The position numbers were made by a program, and so were the translations under genes. A stretch of DNA of 64,000 bases from NCBI GenBank assembly GCA_019114445.1, contig DXFL01000006.1, positions 124,001 through 188,000 of the forward strand. Reading direction: 5' to 3'. Positions 7,361 through 15,805 of this stretch are shown piece after piece. Positions within the stretch are counted from its first letter, which is position 1. Every line of letters starts with the position of its first letter. This DNA is from Candidatus Barnesiella excrementigallinarum (lineage in GTDB: Bacteria > Bacteroidota > Bacteroidia > Bacteroidales > Barnesiellaceae). The notes under the pieces are model-generated. The model was not told where the DNA came from. It did not search any database and worked only from the letters and a program-made list of their open reading frames with translations.

Positions 7361-9979
7361 CTATCCTGCAATAATCGAAACCATCTTTTCCAAAGCATCG
7401 GTGAGATGTTCGATATTCTTTCCGCCGGCCTGTGCGAAATGAGGTTGTCCGCCACCACCACCTTGTATCAATTTGGCCGCCTCGCGAACGATAGCCGAAG
7501 CATTCTTCCCGTCGGCCACCACATCGTCGCTCAACATCACCGTCAACAAAGGCTTATCCTTATCGTAAGTAGCCGCAACAAAAGCCAGTCTCTCGGACAC
7601 TTCCCCACGCAGCATAAAGGCTATGCCCTTAACCATATCGGCAGGCATAGGACCTATAAACCGAATGAGTTTCAAACCGTCGATATTCTCGGCCGACTTG
7701 ATCATGCGCTCCTTCACTCTTACCATCTTCTCCTTTACATACTCCTCGGCCTGTTTCCGCAACTCGACATTCTCGTCGATAGCCTTGTGAATCGCCTGCA
7801 ACAGGTTGGGGGCATTGTTAAACAACTCCGCAATCTCTCTCAACGAATCTTGCAAAGCATACATCGACTCCTCGACTCTTGCACCGGTAATGGCCTCGAT
7901 ACGGCGTATACCGGCAGCAATCGAACTCTCGGTAACGATTTTTATCATACCAATATTTCCTGTATTGGCCACGTGGGTACCGCCACACAATTCTACCGAC
8001 GACCCGAAACGGATTACCCGCACCTCTTCGCCATATTTCTCGCCAAAGAGAGCCATCGCACCCATTGCCTTAGCCTCGGCAATAGGTACCTGACGACGCT
8101 CGTCAAGAGGGATGGCCGCACGCACCTTTTGGTTGGCAAGCATCTCAACCCGGCGTAACTCCTCATCGGTCATCTTTTGGAAATGCGAAAAGTCAAAACG
8201 CAACGATTGAGGCGACACATACGAACCTTTTTGTTCCACATGAGAGCCCAACACTTCGCGCAACGCTTCGTGCAACAAGTGTGTCGCCGTGTGGTTACAA
8301 GCTGTGGCTTGACGAGCATCCTTGTCGATGACAGCATGGAATATCGCGGTTACATCCTGCGGTAATTGATCAGTGATATGAATACTTAAATTGTTCTCCC
8401 GCTTGGTCTGTGAAATTTCCACAACCTCGTGAGCCGAAACAAGTTTACCCGTATCGCCTACCTGTCCACCCATTTCGGCATAGAACGGCGTGCGATCCAG
8501 TACAATTTGGTAATACTCCCGATTTTTTTGTTTCACCTTGCGATAACGCAAAATCGAAGCGTCGCACTCGGTTAGGTCATACCCTACAAATTCGGGTTCG
8601 CCCTCTTTCAATATCACCCAGTCTCCGGTCTCCACAGCCGCAGCATTACGCGCACGATCTTTTTGCTGCTGCATTTGAGCATTAAATTCATCGAGATCCA
8701 CGCCCAAACCTTTCTCTTTCAATATCAACTCGGTCAAATCGAGCGGGAATCCATAAGTATCGTATAACGTAAAGGAATCGACTCCGCTTATCACATCCTT
8801 ACCAGCGGCCTTCGTATCGGCCATCACTTTATCGAGCAATTTGATACCGGTTTCGAGCGTGCGCAAGAAAGCATCCTCTTCCTCTTTGATCACCTTCCCG
8901 ATAAGCACCTTTTGATCTTTCAACTCGGGATAAGCGTCGCCCATCGTTTCGATAAGAATATCGAGCAACTTATATAAAAATGCCTGTTTCTGTCCGAGGA
9001 ACGTATAGCCATAGCGGACAGCCCGGCGCAAAATACGACGAATCACATAACCGGCTTTGGCGTTCGAAGGCAACTGTCCATCGGTAATCGAGAAGGCGAT
9101 GGTTCGTATGTGGTCGGCAATCACACGCATAGCCACATCGACCTGAGCGTTGTCGCCGTACTGTTTACCGCACAAACGGCCTATCTCTTTGATAATGGGT
9201 TGGAACACATCGGTATCGTAGTTCGAGGTTTTTCCTTGCAATGCCATACACAACCGTTCGAAACCCATACCGGTATCGATTACCCGGGCGGGCAGCGGTT
9301 CGAGCGAACCGTCGGCCTTACGGTTATATTGCATAAACACAAGGTTCCATATCTCGATTACCTGCGGGTGGCTTTGATTTACCAACGTAAGTCCATCGAC
9401 TTCGGCCCGCTCGGCGTCGCTCCGCAAATCGATATGAATCTCGGAGCACGGCCCGCAAGGTCCCGTATCGCCCATTTCCCAAAAATTATCATGGCGATTG
9501 CCGTTGATAATATGTGCTTGGGGCAAATGAGCCTCCCAATACGACGCGGCCTCGTTATCGCGTTCCAAACCTTCGGGCGCATATCCTTCAAAAACCGTGG
9601 CATACAGCCTGTCGGGATTTATCTTCAACACATCGACCAAATACTCCCAAGCCCAATCGATAGCCTCTTTTTTGAAGTAGTCGCCAAACGACCAGTTGCC
9701 CAGCATCTCGAACATGGTGTGGTGGTAAGTATCCAGTCCAACCTCTTCCAAATCGTTGTGCTTCCCGCTCACCCTCAGGCACTTTTGTGAATCCGCGACT
9801 CTTTTGTATTTAGCAGGGACATTCCCCAAGATTATATCCTTAAACTGGTTCATTCCCGCATTGGTAAACATCAATGTGGGGTCGTCTTTAATCACCATCG
9901 GAGCCGAAGGCACGATTTGATGGCCTCGTTCCCTGAAAAAATCCTTAAACGATTCACGAATTTCTTTGGCTGTCAGCAT
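7361..9979 (-). CDS. alaS: alanyl-tRNA synthetase
   Basis: Charges tRNA-Ala with alanine in the cytoplasm. At 872 residues it has the normal bacterial AlaS length. Visible features are the class II catalytic core ([12 protein letters not shown] near residue 33 and GMGFERL near 238), the editing-domain metal motif [11 protein letters not shown] and [10 protein letters not shown], and the glycine-rich C-terminal DHHA1 region ([14 protein letters not shown]). It is monocistronic, with a -7 box on the minus strand at 10075-10082. It diverges from the M23 peptidase gene, and the two promoters interleave. Confidence 0.98.
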   Translation of the reverse strand: MLTAKEIRESFKDFFRERGHQIVPSAPMVIKDDPTLMFTNAGMNQFKDIILGNVPAKYKRVADSQKCLRVSGKHNDLEEVGLDTYHHTMFEMLGNWSFGDYFKKEAIDWAWEYLVDVLKINPDRLYATVFEGYAPEGLERDNEAASYWEAHLPQAHIINGNRHDNFWEMGDTGPCGPCSEIHIDLRSDAERAEVDGLTLVNQSHPQVIEIWNLVFMQYNRKADGSLEPLPARVIDTGMGFERLCMALQGKTSNYDTDVFQPIIKEIGRLCGKQYGDNAQVDVAMRVIADHIRTIAFSITDGQLPSNAKAGYVIRRILRRAVRYGYTFLGQKQAFLYKLLDILIETMGDAYPELKDQKVLIGKVIKEEEDAFLRTLETGIKLLDKVMADTKAAGKDVISGVDSFTLYDTYGFPLDLTELILKEKGLGVDLDEFNAQMQQQKDRARNAAAVETGDWVILKEGEPEFVGYDLTECDASILRYRKVKQKNREYYQIVLDRTPFYAEMGGQVGDTGKLVSAHEVVEISQTKRENNLSIHITDQLPQDVTAIFHAVIDKDARQATACNHTATHLLHEALREVLGSHVEQKGSYVSPQSLRFDFSHFQKMTDEELRRVEMLANQKVRAAIPLDERRQVPIAEAKAMGAMALFGEKYGEEVRVIRFGSSVELCGGTHVANTGNIGMIKIVTESSIAAGIRRIEAITGARVEESMYALQDSLREIAELFNNAPNLLQAIHKAIDENVELRKQAEEYVKEKMVRVKERMIKSAENIDGLKLIRFIGPMPADMVKGIAFMLRGEVSERLAFVAATYDKDKPLLTVMLSDDVVADGKNASAIVREAAKLIQGGGGGQPHFAQAGGKNIEHLTDALEKMVSIIAG

Positions 9980-10070
9980 AACAATTCAATTAAATTAAAT
10001 TCTCCGGTCGACCTATTCCGTTATCGAAATAGAAATCGCCTGTACGGTATATTAATATTACCAAAAACAA

Positions 10071-10101
10071 TTTGCAAAAATAGCTCAAATTATTATTTTT
10101 G
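10071..10101 (+). promoter_or_regulatory. promoter of the M23 peptidase-MerR operon
   Basis: TTTG (10071-10074), 19 bp, TATTTTTG (10094-10101): a full Bacteroidota-type promoter reading plus. Confidence 0.7.
10075..10082 (-). promoter_or_regulatory. -7 box of alaS
   Basis: CAAAAATA reads TATTTTTG on the minus strand and sits directly beside the -33 TTTG of the opposing promoter. No matching -33 element was seen. Confidence 0.45.
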
Positions 10102-10193
10102 TGCCAATGTGCAGATAAAAAAATGTCCAAAAACATATTTTTTGGGTTCTCAAAAGCTTTTGCCGGCCAACGTATAAGCCGATAAATTTATTC

Positions 10194-11165
10194 ATGAGCA
10201 AGAAAATATTCTACATATACAACCCCAAGACACTGACCTACGAACGAGTATATCCCTCTTTTCGCCAGCGTATCGCCGTAATACTTCGTCATCTATTCAT
10301 CGGAAGTTTACTTAGCGTTGGGGTTATCATCGCTTTTTACTTCTGGCTCGGTTCTCCCAAAGAAGAAATACTGAAAATGGAGAACGAACAGATGAAAGCC
10401 CAGTACAAACTCTTGTCCAAACGTGTCGACGCCGCTTTGGAAGTCATGAGCGACCTGCAACAACGCGACGACAATATGTACCGGGTGGTTCTGCAAGCCG
10501 AACCGGTGAACGACGAAATCCGAAACAACGCCTTGTACAACCCCGGCCGATACGAAGATTTGTTGCAGATGAACGATGCCGAACTGGTGGTATCGACCTC
10601 ACAAAAAGTGGACAATTTGGCCCGGCAAGTCTATGTACAGTGCAACTCGATGAACGAATTGGTAAAACTGGCGCAAGGACAAGAAGAGCGCATTAAACAC
10701 CTACCTGCCATACAACCGGTAGCCAACAAAGACCTGAAACGAACGGCATCGGGATACGGATACCGTGTGGATCCTGTTTACAAAACCGCAAAATTCCATC
10801 AAGGCATGGACTTCGCCGCCAATATAGGTACCCCCGTTTACGCAACGGGGAATGGACGCGTAGTCGAAACCGGTTGGCAACAAGGCTATGGAAACACCAT
10901 CGTCATCGACCACGGATATGACTACAAAACCCGTTACGCCCACCTGAGCAAAATACTGGTCAAAAAAGGACAAGAGATCGTTCGAGGCGAAGAAATTGCC
11001 AAAGTAGGAAACACCGGCAAGTCAACAGGGCCGCACCTGCACTACGAAGTCCTCTATAAAGACAAAGCCCAAAACCCTATCAACTATTACTTCTTCGACC
11101 TTTCGCCCGAGGAGTACGACCGCATGATTCAACTCGCAGAAAATCAAGGACGTGTAATGGATTAA
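10194..11165 (+). CDS. M23 family cell-wall endopeptidase, membrane-anchored
   Basis: A 323-residue protein. One transmembrane helix (about residues 32-52, LFIGSLLSVGVIIAFYFWLG) anchors it in the inner membrane. A coiled-coil stretch follows (about 55-175), then a C-terminal LytM/M23 domain. Zinc ligands are visible in FHQGMDFAA (H and D) and GPHLHYEV (HxH), so the enzyme looks active on peptidoglycan cross-links. The merR gene begins 4 bp after its stop, indicating an operon. Confidence 0.92.
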   Translation: MSKKIFYIYNPKTLTYERVYPSFRQRIAVILRHLFIGSLLSVGVIIAFYFWLGSPKEEILKMENEQMKAQYKLLSKRVDAALEVMSDLQQRDDNMYRVVLQAEPVNDEIRNNALYNPGRYEDLLQMNDAELVVSTSQKVDNLARQVYVQCNSMNELVKLAQGQEERIKHLPAIQPVANKDLKRTASGYGYRVDPVYKTAKFHQGMDFAANIGTPVYATGNGRVVETGWQQGYGNTIVIDHGYDYKTRYAHLSKILVKKGQEIVRGEEIAKVGNTGKSTGPHLHYEVLYKDKAQNPINYYFFDLSPEEYDRMIQLAENQGRVMD

Positions 11166-11169
11166 ACGT

Positions 11170-11511
11170 ATGGACATGAAAACCTCAGAAAACAATCAGA
11201 AATTGTATTACACCATCGGCGAAGTTTCCGAGATGTTCGATGTTAACCAATCGTTACTCCGCTATTGGGAATCGGAATTCAAAACCATAAATCCCAAGCG
11301 GTCGCCCAAAGGCACCCGCTACTATTCGCAAAAGGACATCGAAGAGATAAAACTCGTCCACTACCTGTTGAGGGAAAGAAAACTGAAAATAGAAGGCGCC
11401 AAGCAGGTGCTCAAAAACAAACGCGAAAGCACCGTCCGCACCCAGCAGGTAGTAGAAAAATTGAAATCGCTGCGTGCCGAGTTAATCGATATTATCGAAG
11501 AGTTGGAGTAA
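11170..11511 (+). CDS. MerR family transcriptional regulator
   Basis: A 113-residue protein with an N-terminal winged helix of MerR type (YYTIGEVSEMFDVNQSLLRYWE, TRYYSQKDIEEI) and a short helical C-terminal dimerisation segment. There is no effector-binding domain and no cysteine cluster, so a metal-sensing role is unlikely. It is translated 4 bp after the M23 peptidase. Its last 30 bp overlap the 3' end of the convergent vanZ-like gene. Targets are unknown. Confidence 0.88.
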   Translation: MDMKTSENNQKLYYTIGEVSEMFDVNQSLLRYWESEFKTINPKRSPKGTRYYSQKDIEEIKLVHYLLRERKLKIEGAKQVLKNKRESTVRTQQVVEKLKSLRAELIDIIEELE

Positions 11512-11916
11512 TGGGCTGTTTTTATACCGCCTAAACAACCGGGGAACCCAATACACCCCGCACCAAAGCCCCAATATTGCGCCGCAATCGTTGGCCAAAA
11601 AATCGTACCAGTCGGCGCTACGGCTCTCCGTAATAGCTCCTTGCAATAACTCCATCAACCCTCCCCAAGCAAACGCGCCGCAAAGGAGTAATATCAAAGA
11701 CCACTTCGTAAAGTGTCCCAACCGCCTGTATATATCGAAGCAGCCCACCCAAACAAGCCCCATATACATACAACCATGTACCACCTTATCGGCCCCTTCG
11801 AACAAATGGAACCGGGGTACAGGAACCGGATTCTCCCACAACGAAAGATAAGCAATCGCAGCCAATACTATTACCGTAGGGACAAAAGCCCATATTTTAA
11901 AAGATTTCATACCCAT
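11482..11916 (-). CDS. VanZ family membrane protein
   Basis: A 144-residue integral membrane protein with about four hydrophobic segments. The VanZ-like core is visible in KVVHGCMYMGL, ELLQGAITESRSADWYDFLAND and GAILG. VanZ-like proteins are small membrane proteins of unknown biochemical activity; the founding member affects teicoplanin resistance. Nothing here suggests a glycopeptide-resistance cluster. Its 3' end overlaps the merR gene on the opposite strand by 30 bp. Confidence 0.85.
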   Translation of the reverse strand: MGMKSFKIWAFVPTVIVLAAIAYLSLWENPVPVPRFHLFEGADKVVHGCMYMGLVWVGCFDIYRRLGHFTKWSLILLLCGAFAWGGLMELLQGAITESRSADWYDFLANDCGAILGLWCGVYWVPRLFRRYKNSPLLQLFDNID

Positions 11917-12165
11917 CTATGTTCTGTAACTATCTATTTTTGTATAAACAAAAATTGCTCATAAACTCGGCAATGGCACCAAGCCCTTGCCGTCCAACCC
12001 GACCGCAAAGATAACATACCTTCTTCATAAAGACAAATATACCCCAACAGGATTCAACAAGAAGAGGGCGAGCGTACCCAACCATTATCCATTTTCATTT
12101 TTACACGAAAAAGAATAAATATCTTTTTTATCGTCGCTTTTATAGCCGAATAGATTTTAATTTTA

Positions 12166-12173
12166 TAATTTTG
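12166..12173 (+). promoter_or_regulatory. -7 box of the NSS transporter gene
   Basis: TAATTTTG, 20 bp upstream of the ATG at 12193; no clear -33 element. Confidence 0.45.
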
Positions 12174-12192
12174 TATTCGTATTTCAGAATTT

Positions 12193-13542
12193 ATGGAAAT
12201 GGGAGAACGAGTAAACTTTGCAACCAAGTTAGGAGTAATAGCCACCACCGTAGGTTCGGCAGTAGGACTGGGTAACATTTGGCGATTCCCCTACGAAGCC
12301 GGCATGAACGGAGGCGGAGCCTTTCTGTTGATTTATATCCTGTGTGTACTCATATTGGGAATCCCGGTGATGTGTGCCGAGTTTATCATCGGGCGGAGGT
12401 CCAAATCGGATACCGTCGACGCATTTAAAAAATTAAAGCCGGGCTCCCGCTGGTATTATATAGGATATATAGGCATAGTGGCCTCGATACTTATCTTGGG
12501 CTATTATATGGTCATCTCGGGGTGGACGCTCGAATACCTCTTCCGCGCCCTTTGCAACGATCTCACGGGGAAAACCGCCGCCGAATTTAAAGCCGAACAA
12601 AACGCCTTTATACAAAGCGATTTCCGCCCGCTCCTTTGGATTTATATTTTCCTGTTTATCAACTACATGATTCTATCGAAAGGGGTACAAAAAGGGATAG
12701 AGAAAATGTCGAATATTTTAATGCCTCTGCTGTTTGTCATTCTCATTATCTTCTGTATACGGTCTATCACTTTACCGGGAGCCAACGAAGGAATCGCCTT
12801 TTTCCTTCACCCCGACTTCTCGAAAATCACGCCGCAAGTCATCATTCGGGCTATGGGACAGGCATTCTTCTCCCTGAGTTTGGGAATGGGAATCCTCATT
12901 ACCTACTCGTCGTACTTCAACACGAAAACCCACTTGATACGAACGGCCGGCACAGTAGCCTTACTCGACACCACGGTAGCGATCCTTTCGGGCTTCATTA
13001 TTTTCCCGGCCGTATTTTCCTACGGGCTCGACCCCGTAGCCGGTCCCGACCTCGTATTTGTTACGCTTCCCAACGTATTTGCACAAATGCCGGTATCGAT
13101 GCTATGGTCGGTCATGTTTTTCCTGCTCCTCACCGTAGCAGCACTCACCTCTACGGTTTCGCTGTTCGAAGTAGCCATAGCTTTCTTTATCAATTATATG
13201 CATCTGTCGCGGGAAAAAGCTACCCGCATCATGATGATAACCATCGCCATACTCAGCACCATCTGTTCGCTCTCTATCGGATCGTGGAGCCACATACGCA
13301 TCTTGGGTAAAACCATATTCGATGCTTGTGACTATTTCTCGGCCATCATTCTGCTACCGTTAGGCGGGTTGCTCATCAGTATCTTTATCGGGTGGGTTCT
13401 CAAACGCAACATTTCCCGCGAAGAACTTACCAACCGCAACAAACTGCACGAACCGCTGTTCAATGCTATCTTCTTCTGTATTAAATACATTGCGCCCATT
13501 ATCATTATTTTAATCTTCTTATCGGGATTCGGTATTATCTGA
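12193..13542 (+). CDS. sodium-dependent transporter, NSS/SNF family
   Basis: A 449-residue, roughly 11-12 helix transporter of the neurotransmitter:sodium symporter family. The family signature opens the protein: KLGVIATTVGSAVGLGNIWRFPY, with the unwound TM1 sodium and substrate site (residues about 10-32) and GGGAFLLIY. Bacterial members such as LeuT and MhsT move amino acids with sodium; the substrate here cannot be deduced. The stop overlaps the next ATG by one base, so the small downstream protein is cotranslated. The start at 12193 is supported by the -7 box 20 bp upstream. Confidence 0.93.
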   Translation: MEMGERVNFATKLGVIATTVGSAVGLGNIWRFPYEAGMNGGGAFLLIYILCVLILGIPVMCAEFIIGRRSKSDTVDAFKKLKPGSRWYYIGYIGIVASILILGYYMVISGWTLEYLFRALCNDLTGKTAAEFKAEQNAFIQSDFRPLLWIYIFLFINYMILSKGVQKGIEKMSNILMPLLFVILIIFCIRSITLPGANEGIAFFLHPDFSKITPQVIIRAMGQAFFSLSLGMGILITYSSYFNTKTHLIRTAGTVALLDTTVAILSGFIIFPAVFSYGLDPVAGPDLVFVTLPNVFAQMPVSMLWSVMFFLLLTVAALTSTVSLFEVAIAFFINYMHLSREKATRIMMITIAILSTICSLSIGSWSHIRILGKTIFDACDYFSAIILLPLGGLLISIFIGWVLKRNISREELTNRNKLHEPLFNAIFFCIKYIAPIIIILIFLSGFGII

Positions 13543-13832
13543 TGGCACTCAAAAACGACTCTTTTTTCTCGCTCTCCAAAAGCGAACGACGGGCAACGCT
13601 GGTACTGGTTGCCGTGTTGATACTTTTGCTGGGAGCACGAGTGGTTCAACATATTTACCATACAAAGCAATCGGTCGAGACAACCACCGAATACGACAGT
13701 TTCAAAACCGAACTGGAAGAATTCGGCCGATCGCTTCGCCCGGTCGAGAAAAAAGGCGGGGAATCCCAATCACGGCCTGTAAAAAAGCAACAACAGCCCA
13801 AAGCATTGAAAGAGGTTCCCCGCGAAGAGTAG
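13542..13832 (+). CDS. small membrane protein resembling the N-terminus of helix-hairpin-helix proteins
   Basis: A 96-residue protein. It opens with FFSLSKSERR and then one transmembrane helix (residues about 18-36, LVLVAVLILLLGARVVQHI), followed by a charged lysine- and glutamine-rich tail. The opening resembles the N-terminus of Bacteroidota ComEA-like helix-hairpin-helix proteins, but no hairpin repeats follow. It may be a natural short form or a remnant. Its ATG overlaps the stop of the NSS transporter gene by one base, so it is very likely translated. No function can be assigned. Confidence 0.7.
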   Translation: MALKNDSFFSLSKSERRATLVLVAVLILLLGARVVQHIYHTKQSVETTTEYDSFKTELEEFGRSLRPVEKKGGESQSRPVKKQQQPKALKEVPREE

Positions 13833-13942
13833 TGTTCCCCCAAAGAGTGTTTCCCTACCCAAACGATTCGTATTGACACATTCATACTCAGACCACAGGA
13901 ACTTTTTTCTCAAATCATACCACTCTATCCAACAAAAAAACG

Positions 13943-13950
13943 TATCTTCG
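13943..13950 (+). promoter_or_regulatory. possible -7 box of folP-cdaA
   Basis: TATCTTCG differs by one base from TAnnTTTG and lies 83 bp upstream of folP. It is the best candidate in the 200-bp gap. Confidence 0.3.
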
Positions 13951-14033
13951 CTTAATAAACACCGTTCGGAGCAGACATTCAAAGCCGTCCGACACGCCAA
14001 CGAGAATTTAAGTCCAGAGAAACCCTGTAACCC

Positions 14034-14894
14034 ATGTTCCGCCGAACACCCAAAGAGCCGTTAACCTTGAATCTCGGGGGAGAGCTTGTCTCTCTGTCGA
14101 GGCCGCTGGTCATGGGAATACTCAACGTAACCCCCGACTCATTCTATTCCGGGAGCCGCACTCAGGACAAGGAGGAGATTGCCAATCGGGTAAACACCAT
14201 CGTGAGCGAAGGGGCCGACATCATCGACATAGGGGCATACTCTTCCCGGCCCAATGCCGAAGACATCTCGCCCGAAGTAGAAATGAAAAGGCTCTCGACA
14301 GGGCTCGACATCGTTCGCAAGCTATACCCCGAAGCCAAAGTATCGGTCGACACCTTCCGGGCCGATATCGCCTCGCGTTGCGTAAAGGAATACGGGGTGC
14401 AAATGATCAACGACATTTCGGGCGGAACGCTCGACAACCGTATGTTCGAAACCGTGGGCGAACTGAAAGTCGCCTACGTGTTAATGCACATGAGAGGAAC
14501 TCCCCAAACCATGATGCAACAAACCCGATACGAACAGATTATCCCCGAAATGCTCTACTATTTTGCCGAGCGCATTGCCCGCCTCGAAAGTCTCGGTGTA
14601 AACGACATCGTCATAGATCCGGGATTCGGATTCGGCAAAACACTCGACGACAATTATCAATTGATGAACCGTCTCGACGAGTTTGCCCGCATAGGTCTTC
14701 CCCTATTGGTAGGTATCTCGCGCAAGTCGATGATATACAAACTACTGGACAAAACTCCCGAAGAGAGCCTCAACGGGACCAGCGTACTGAATACCCTCGC
14801 CCTGCTGGGCGGAGCCGACATTTTGCGAGTTCACGATGTAAAAGAGGCGGTAGAAACCGTAAAAATAGTATCAAAAACCATACAACCTCTATAA
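14034..14894 (+). CDS. folP: dihydropteroate synthase
   Basis: Condenses p-aminobenzoate with dihydropterin pyrophosphate in folate synthesis. This is the target enzyme of sulfonamides. At 286 residues it is full length. Signatures: MGILNVTPDSFYSG near residue 25, DIIDIGAYSSRP near 63, NDISGG near 124 and DPGFGFGKT near 200. cdaA starts 4 bp after its stop. The folP-cdaA pairing also occurs in other Bacteroidota. Confidence 0.97.
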   Translation: MFRRTPKEPLTLNLGGELVSLSRPLVMGILNVTPDSFYSGSRTQDKEEIANRVNTIVSEGADIIDIGAYSSRPNAEDISPEVEMKRLSTGLDIVRKLYPEAKVSVDTFRADIASRCVKEYGVQMINDISGGTLDNRMFETVGELKVAYVLMHMRGTPQTMMQQTRYEQIIPEMLYYFAERIARLESLGVNDIVIDPGFGFGKTLDDNYQLMNRLDEFARIGLPLLVGISRKSMIYKLLDKTPEESLNGTSVLNTLALLGGADILRVHDVKEAVETVKIVSKTIQPL

Positions 14895-14898
14895 TTCT

Positions 14899-15663
14899 AT
14901 GTTTTCATTCGGCATAAAAGATATTATCGATATTCTCATCGTCGCCCTGCTTCTTTATACGCTGTACAAGATGATGAAAGAATCGGGCACCATAAGCATT
15001 TTTACCGGCGTGCTGGCCTTTGTGGGCGTATGGATTGTTGTTACGCAAATCCTCGATATGCGCCTCATCGGCTCCATCATGGATAAGTTTATGAGTGTGG
15101 GACTGCTCATTCTCGTCATACTGTTCCAAGACGAAATAAAACGATTTTTGGTACAACTCGGGTCGCACAAGCGCTGGCGGTTTTTCATCAATTTTTTCAT
15201 CAAACACAAAGAGACCCAAGAAAAGCCCTACATCATGCCCATTGTACAAGCCTGCATGAATATGGCCAAAACAAAAACCGGAGCCCTTATTGTCATCGAA
15301 CAGGGTGTCTCGCTCGAAAATTTCAAAAAAACCGGCGACACGATCAATGCCAATGTAAACTCCCGGCTTATCGAGAACATCTTCTTCAAAAACAGCCCGT
15401 TACACGACGGTGCCATGATTGTGTCGAACAACCGTATCGCCTCGGCAGCCTGTATCCTACCGGTATCGCACAACAACCGAATACCCAAATCGATGGGATT
15501 GCGCCACCGCTCGGCATTGGGGATTACCGAAGTAAGCGACGCCCTTGCCGTAGTCGTATCGGAAGAGACCGGCAATATTTCGCTTGCCCACAACGGGAAG
15601 ATCACCACGAAAATTTCGGGAAAAGATCTCGAAAGAATGCTCGCCCAAGAGGCTATCGACTAA
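14899..15663 (+). CDS. cdaA: diadenylate cyclase CdaA
   Basis: Makes the second messenger cyclic di-AMP from two ATP at the inner membrane. Three N-terminal hydrophobic helices (residues about 10-80) precede a DAC domain with both catalytic motifs: LHDGAMI (DGA) near residue 170 and GLRHRSALG (RHR) near 200. At 254 residues it has the usual CdaA length. It is cotranscribed with folP at 4-bp spacing. No CdaR-like partner or phosphodiesterase is adjacent. Confidence 0.95.
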   Translation: MFSFGIKDIIDILIVALLLYTLYKMMKESGTISIFTGVLAFVGVWIVVTQILDMRLIGSIMDKFMSVGLLILVILFQDEIKRFLVQLGSHKRWRFFINFFIKHKETQEKPYIMPIVQACMNMAKTKTGALIVIEQGVSLENFKKTGDTINANVNSRLIENIFFKNSPLHDGAMIVSNNRIASAACILPVSHNNRIPKSMGLRHRSALGITEVSDALAVVVSEETGNISLAHNGKITTKISGKDLERMLAQEAID

Positions 15664-15736
15664 GAGCGGCATTGGCCAACTTACTCCACTCCCCCCCAAA
15701 AAAACTGAAAAAAATCGCCGTATCTATCCTACCGGC

Positions 15737-15778
15737 TAAAAAAAACAGAGAGGCAAACACGCCCTGTGCTTGCCCCTC
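15737..15778 (-). terminator. terminator of typA
   Basis: A 13-bp hairpin pairs 15748-15760 with 15766-15778, with two G-T wobbles. On the minus strand it is followed by a T-rich tract (15737-15746). It lies between convergent cdaA and typA. Confidence 0.8.
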
Positions 15779-15805
15779 CGAAATTATTCTGTCGATACAA
15801 TAGAC

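Noticed and set aside
13873..14064. 63-codon plus-strand frame upstream of folP
   Set aside because: It overlaps the start of folP in another frame, has no homology or conserved start context, and contains the likely folP promoter.
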